From Nageia nagi (lineage: Eukaryota; Pinophyta): a stretch of DNA of 64,000 nt. The position numbers and the translations under genes were made by a program. Positions 62,712 through 64,000 of this stretch are shown here, one piece after another. Each line of letters opens with the position of its first letter. The first letter of the stretch is position 1. The stretch lies in NCBI GenBank assembly GCA_050084985.1, contig JBITNC010000001.1, forward strand, positions 94,736,001 to 94,800,000. The letters run 5' to 3'. Below the pieces are notes generated by a model, which did not search any database, was not told the DNA's origin, and saw nothing but the letters and a program-made list of their open reading frames with translations.

Positions 62712-63720
62712 TGATCGAAAAAAACCATTATCTAGGTACAAAATGTAATCATTAGCAACTTCAAAGTTGATGTGCATCAAAAATAGGTTGACATCACCAT
62801 TGGACCCTTCAGTGAAGTTGGCTTTCTATTGTTTCTTTTTCTTGAAACATTGTTGTTCTATGTGATCATTCTTTCCACAAAAGTTACAATGTTGGAGTCT
62901 AAACTCTAGCTTTGGTTGGCTAATTGGCCTTTTGGGAGGCCTATGCCTCTACCATAGTTTCTTCTTCCATGACCTCATTCACCTTGATCTCTATCTCAAC
63001 CTCTAGAAGACTCTAAGTTGGAGGAAGTAGAAGGTTGGTAATTCATTCTCATCTTGCCTTGAAATGCTTGATCAAGGTTCTCATACCTATCTTTAATACT
63101 TTACTCAAAGGTTTGTAAGCTTCCAAGCAAGTCAATTAGAGCGAGTTGGGATAATTCCTTAAACTCTTTTATTAGAATGATGATGGGGTCAAACCATTTG
63201 GGAAGGCTTCTAAGAACCTTATCAACAATCCAAGGGCCACCAAGAGCCTACAATGAGAATGAATGGTATTGAACAAATTCTAAACTTTGTTCATGAAGTC
63301 CTCAATGTTCTCAACATTAACCATTTTGAGAGATTCAAAGTCTCTTCAAAGCATCTACAGCTTAGTGAATCTAACCTTAATAGAACTCTTATAGGCACAC
63401 TCAAGTGTATCCCAAGCTTCCTTTTAAACTTTGCATTTTGTTATCTTAGGGAAGATTGAAATATATATCCCAATTCATAATGCAAACAAAGTTTTGACAT
63501 CCTTCTTTTGTGTATCCAATAGTTCCTTTTTCTTATATGTTGTGAGTAGTACAAATATCATTGCATCTACTTTTGTGTAACCCTAAGAGACAAGAGTCCA
63601 TAGGTCTTGAGAGAAGAGAAAAGTTCTCATTGTGATGCTCCAATATTCATAGTGTTCACCACTGAACATAGGGATCTATAATTGCATGGAATTTTCATCT
63701 TTTTGGATCCATTTAACCTA
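62712..63720 (-). pseudogene. gag: Copia-3 gag and protease start, broken
   Basis: The minus strand carries an intact CCHC zinc knuckle, CNFCGKNDHIEQQC (62847-62888), with all four ligands and correct spacing. Upstream is a capsid tail reading RYENLDQAFQGKMRMNYQ (about 63040-63100), then an Arg/Gly-rich linker with stops. After the knuckle comes the protease active-site region YLDNG, cut by the TRIM-like element. The N-terminal gag (63250-63720) is in several frames. Confidence 0.8.
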
Positions 63721-63732
63721 ATAAATCAAATA

Positions 63733-63744
63733 GCTCTAATACCA
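63733..63744 (-). other. Copia-3 primer binding site
   Basis: TGGTATTAGAGC on the element strand differs by one transition from the initiator methionine tRNA site. Confidence 0.85.
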
Positions 63745-63746
63745 AA

Positions 63747-64000
63747 TAAAGAATTTTAAGTGTCACGATTACTAGAATGATTATCGTGGTCAAATCTAAA
63801 GTAGCCACGGTTAAGAAATGAGCTAGTCATAGTCAAACTTAGTCATCATATAGAAGAATGGAGTTTTTGGGATCAAGAACAATGCAAAAGTTAGATTATT
63901 GTACTTTGAGACTGATAACATAAAGGGGCCTTACTATGATGAGGGGAGGTAAAATACAAAATATCACCCTATATAGTTGATAAGATCAGTAGGTAGATCA
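63747..64000 (-). repeat. Copia-3 5' LTR, partial
   Basis: By position, the sequence beyond the PBS should be the LTR; it runs off the window edge. No second LTR was found at the other end, so this is inferred from the PBS and gag alone. Confidence 0.6.

Larger units (their letters stand above)
50470..64000 (-). mobile_element. Copia-3: old Ty1/Copia element carrying two nested insertions
   Basis: Read right to left: partial 5' LTR (63747 to beyond the window), PBS, gag with an intact zinc knuckle, protease (split by the TRIM-like element at 61175-62711), integrase (split by Copia-2 at 51751-60089), then reverse transcriptase to about 50470. The RNase H and 3' LTR are not recognised. It belongs to a different Copia lineage from Copia-1 and Copia-2, judging by its gag and integrase text. 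Its own sequence totals about 3.7 kb; all frames are broken. As the host of both insertions it is the oldest of the three Copia elements here. Confidence 0.88.

Overview
What it is. This is a gene-poor, AT-rich nuclear plant window, probably from a large repeat-filled genome; a conifer or other gymnosperm would fit. That is inference from the low gene density, layered old retroelements and a plastid-targeted host gene with a 2.2 kb intron. The only intact gene I can support is chloroplast elongation factor G (cpEF-G, the SCO1 type) on the minus strand at 40275-45111. It has four exons, canonical GT-AG introns and a predicted 774-residue product.

Layout. 1-748: nothing recognised. 749-12560: the first copy (A) of a ~3.2 kb duplicated block, split by a complete Ty1/Copia element (Copia-1, 2760-11313) with 98% identical LTRs, a perfect 5-bp target duplication, a PBS and a PPT. 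12985-13860: a second duplicated block (C), followed by a 21-bp repeat array. 14160-23577: non-coding. 23578-26775: copy B of the first block, which preserves the empty site of Copia-1. 28943-29680: a broken type I MADS-box gene. 29795-30755: copy D of block C. 31856-33345: a decayed LINE. 35190-35760: a 23-bp minisatellite. 36850-37008: a foldback (MITE-like) element. 38011-38262: a tRNA-like SINE candidate. 40275-45111: cpEF-G. 45778-45904: a tRNA-like promoter remnant and a strong hairpin. 47346-49400: a ~800-bp direct repeat flanking a solo Copia LTR. 50470-64000: an old minus-strand Copia (Copia-3) that runs off the right edge and carries two nested insertions: a full Copia of the Copia-1 family (Copia-2, 51751-60089) in its integrase, and a 1.5 kb TRIM-like mini-retrotransposon (61175-62711) in its protease active-site loop.

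How it fits together. The window records an order of events. Block A/B was duplicated first, by eye ~7-8% diverged in the stretch compared. Copia-1 entered copy A later, with LTRs ~2% diverged. Copia-3 is the oldest Copia, Copia-2 entered it later (LTRs ~6% diverged), and the TRIM-like element also landed in it. Copia-1 and Copia-2 share an odd architecture: a 2.7-2.9 kb untranslated leader with a C/T-rich island, and ~0.7 kb of non-coding sequence between two purine tracts after pol. All retroelement reading frames are broken. I found no new enzymatic or defence system; the most informative signals are the nesting, the empty site, the extended Copia leaders with an antisense coding-like fragment, the foldback element and the satellite arrays.
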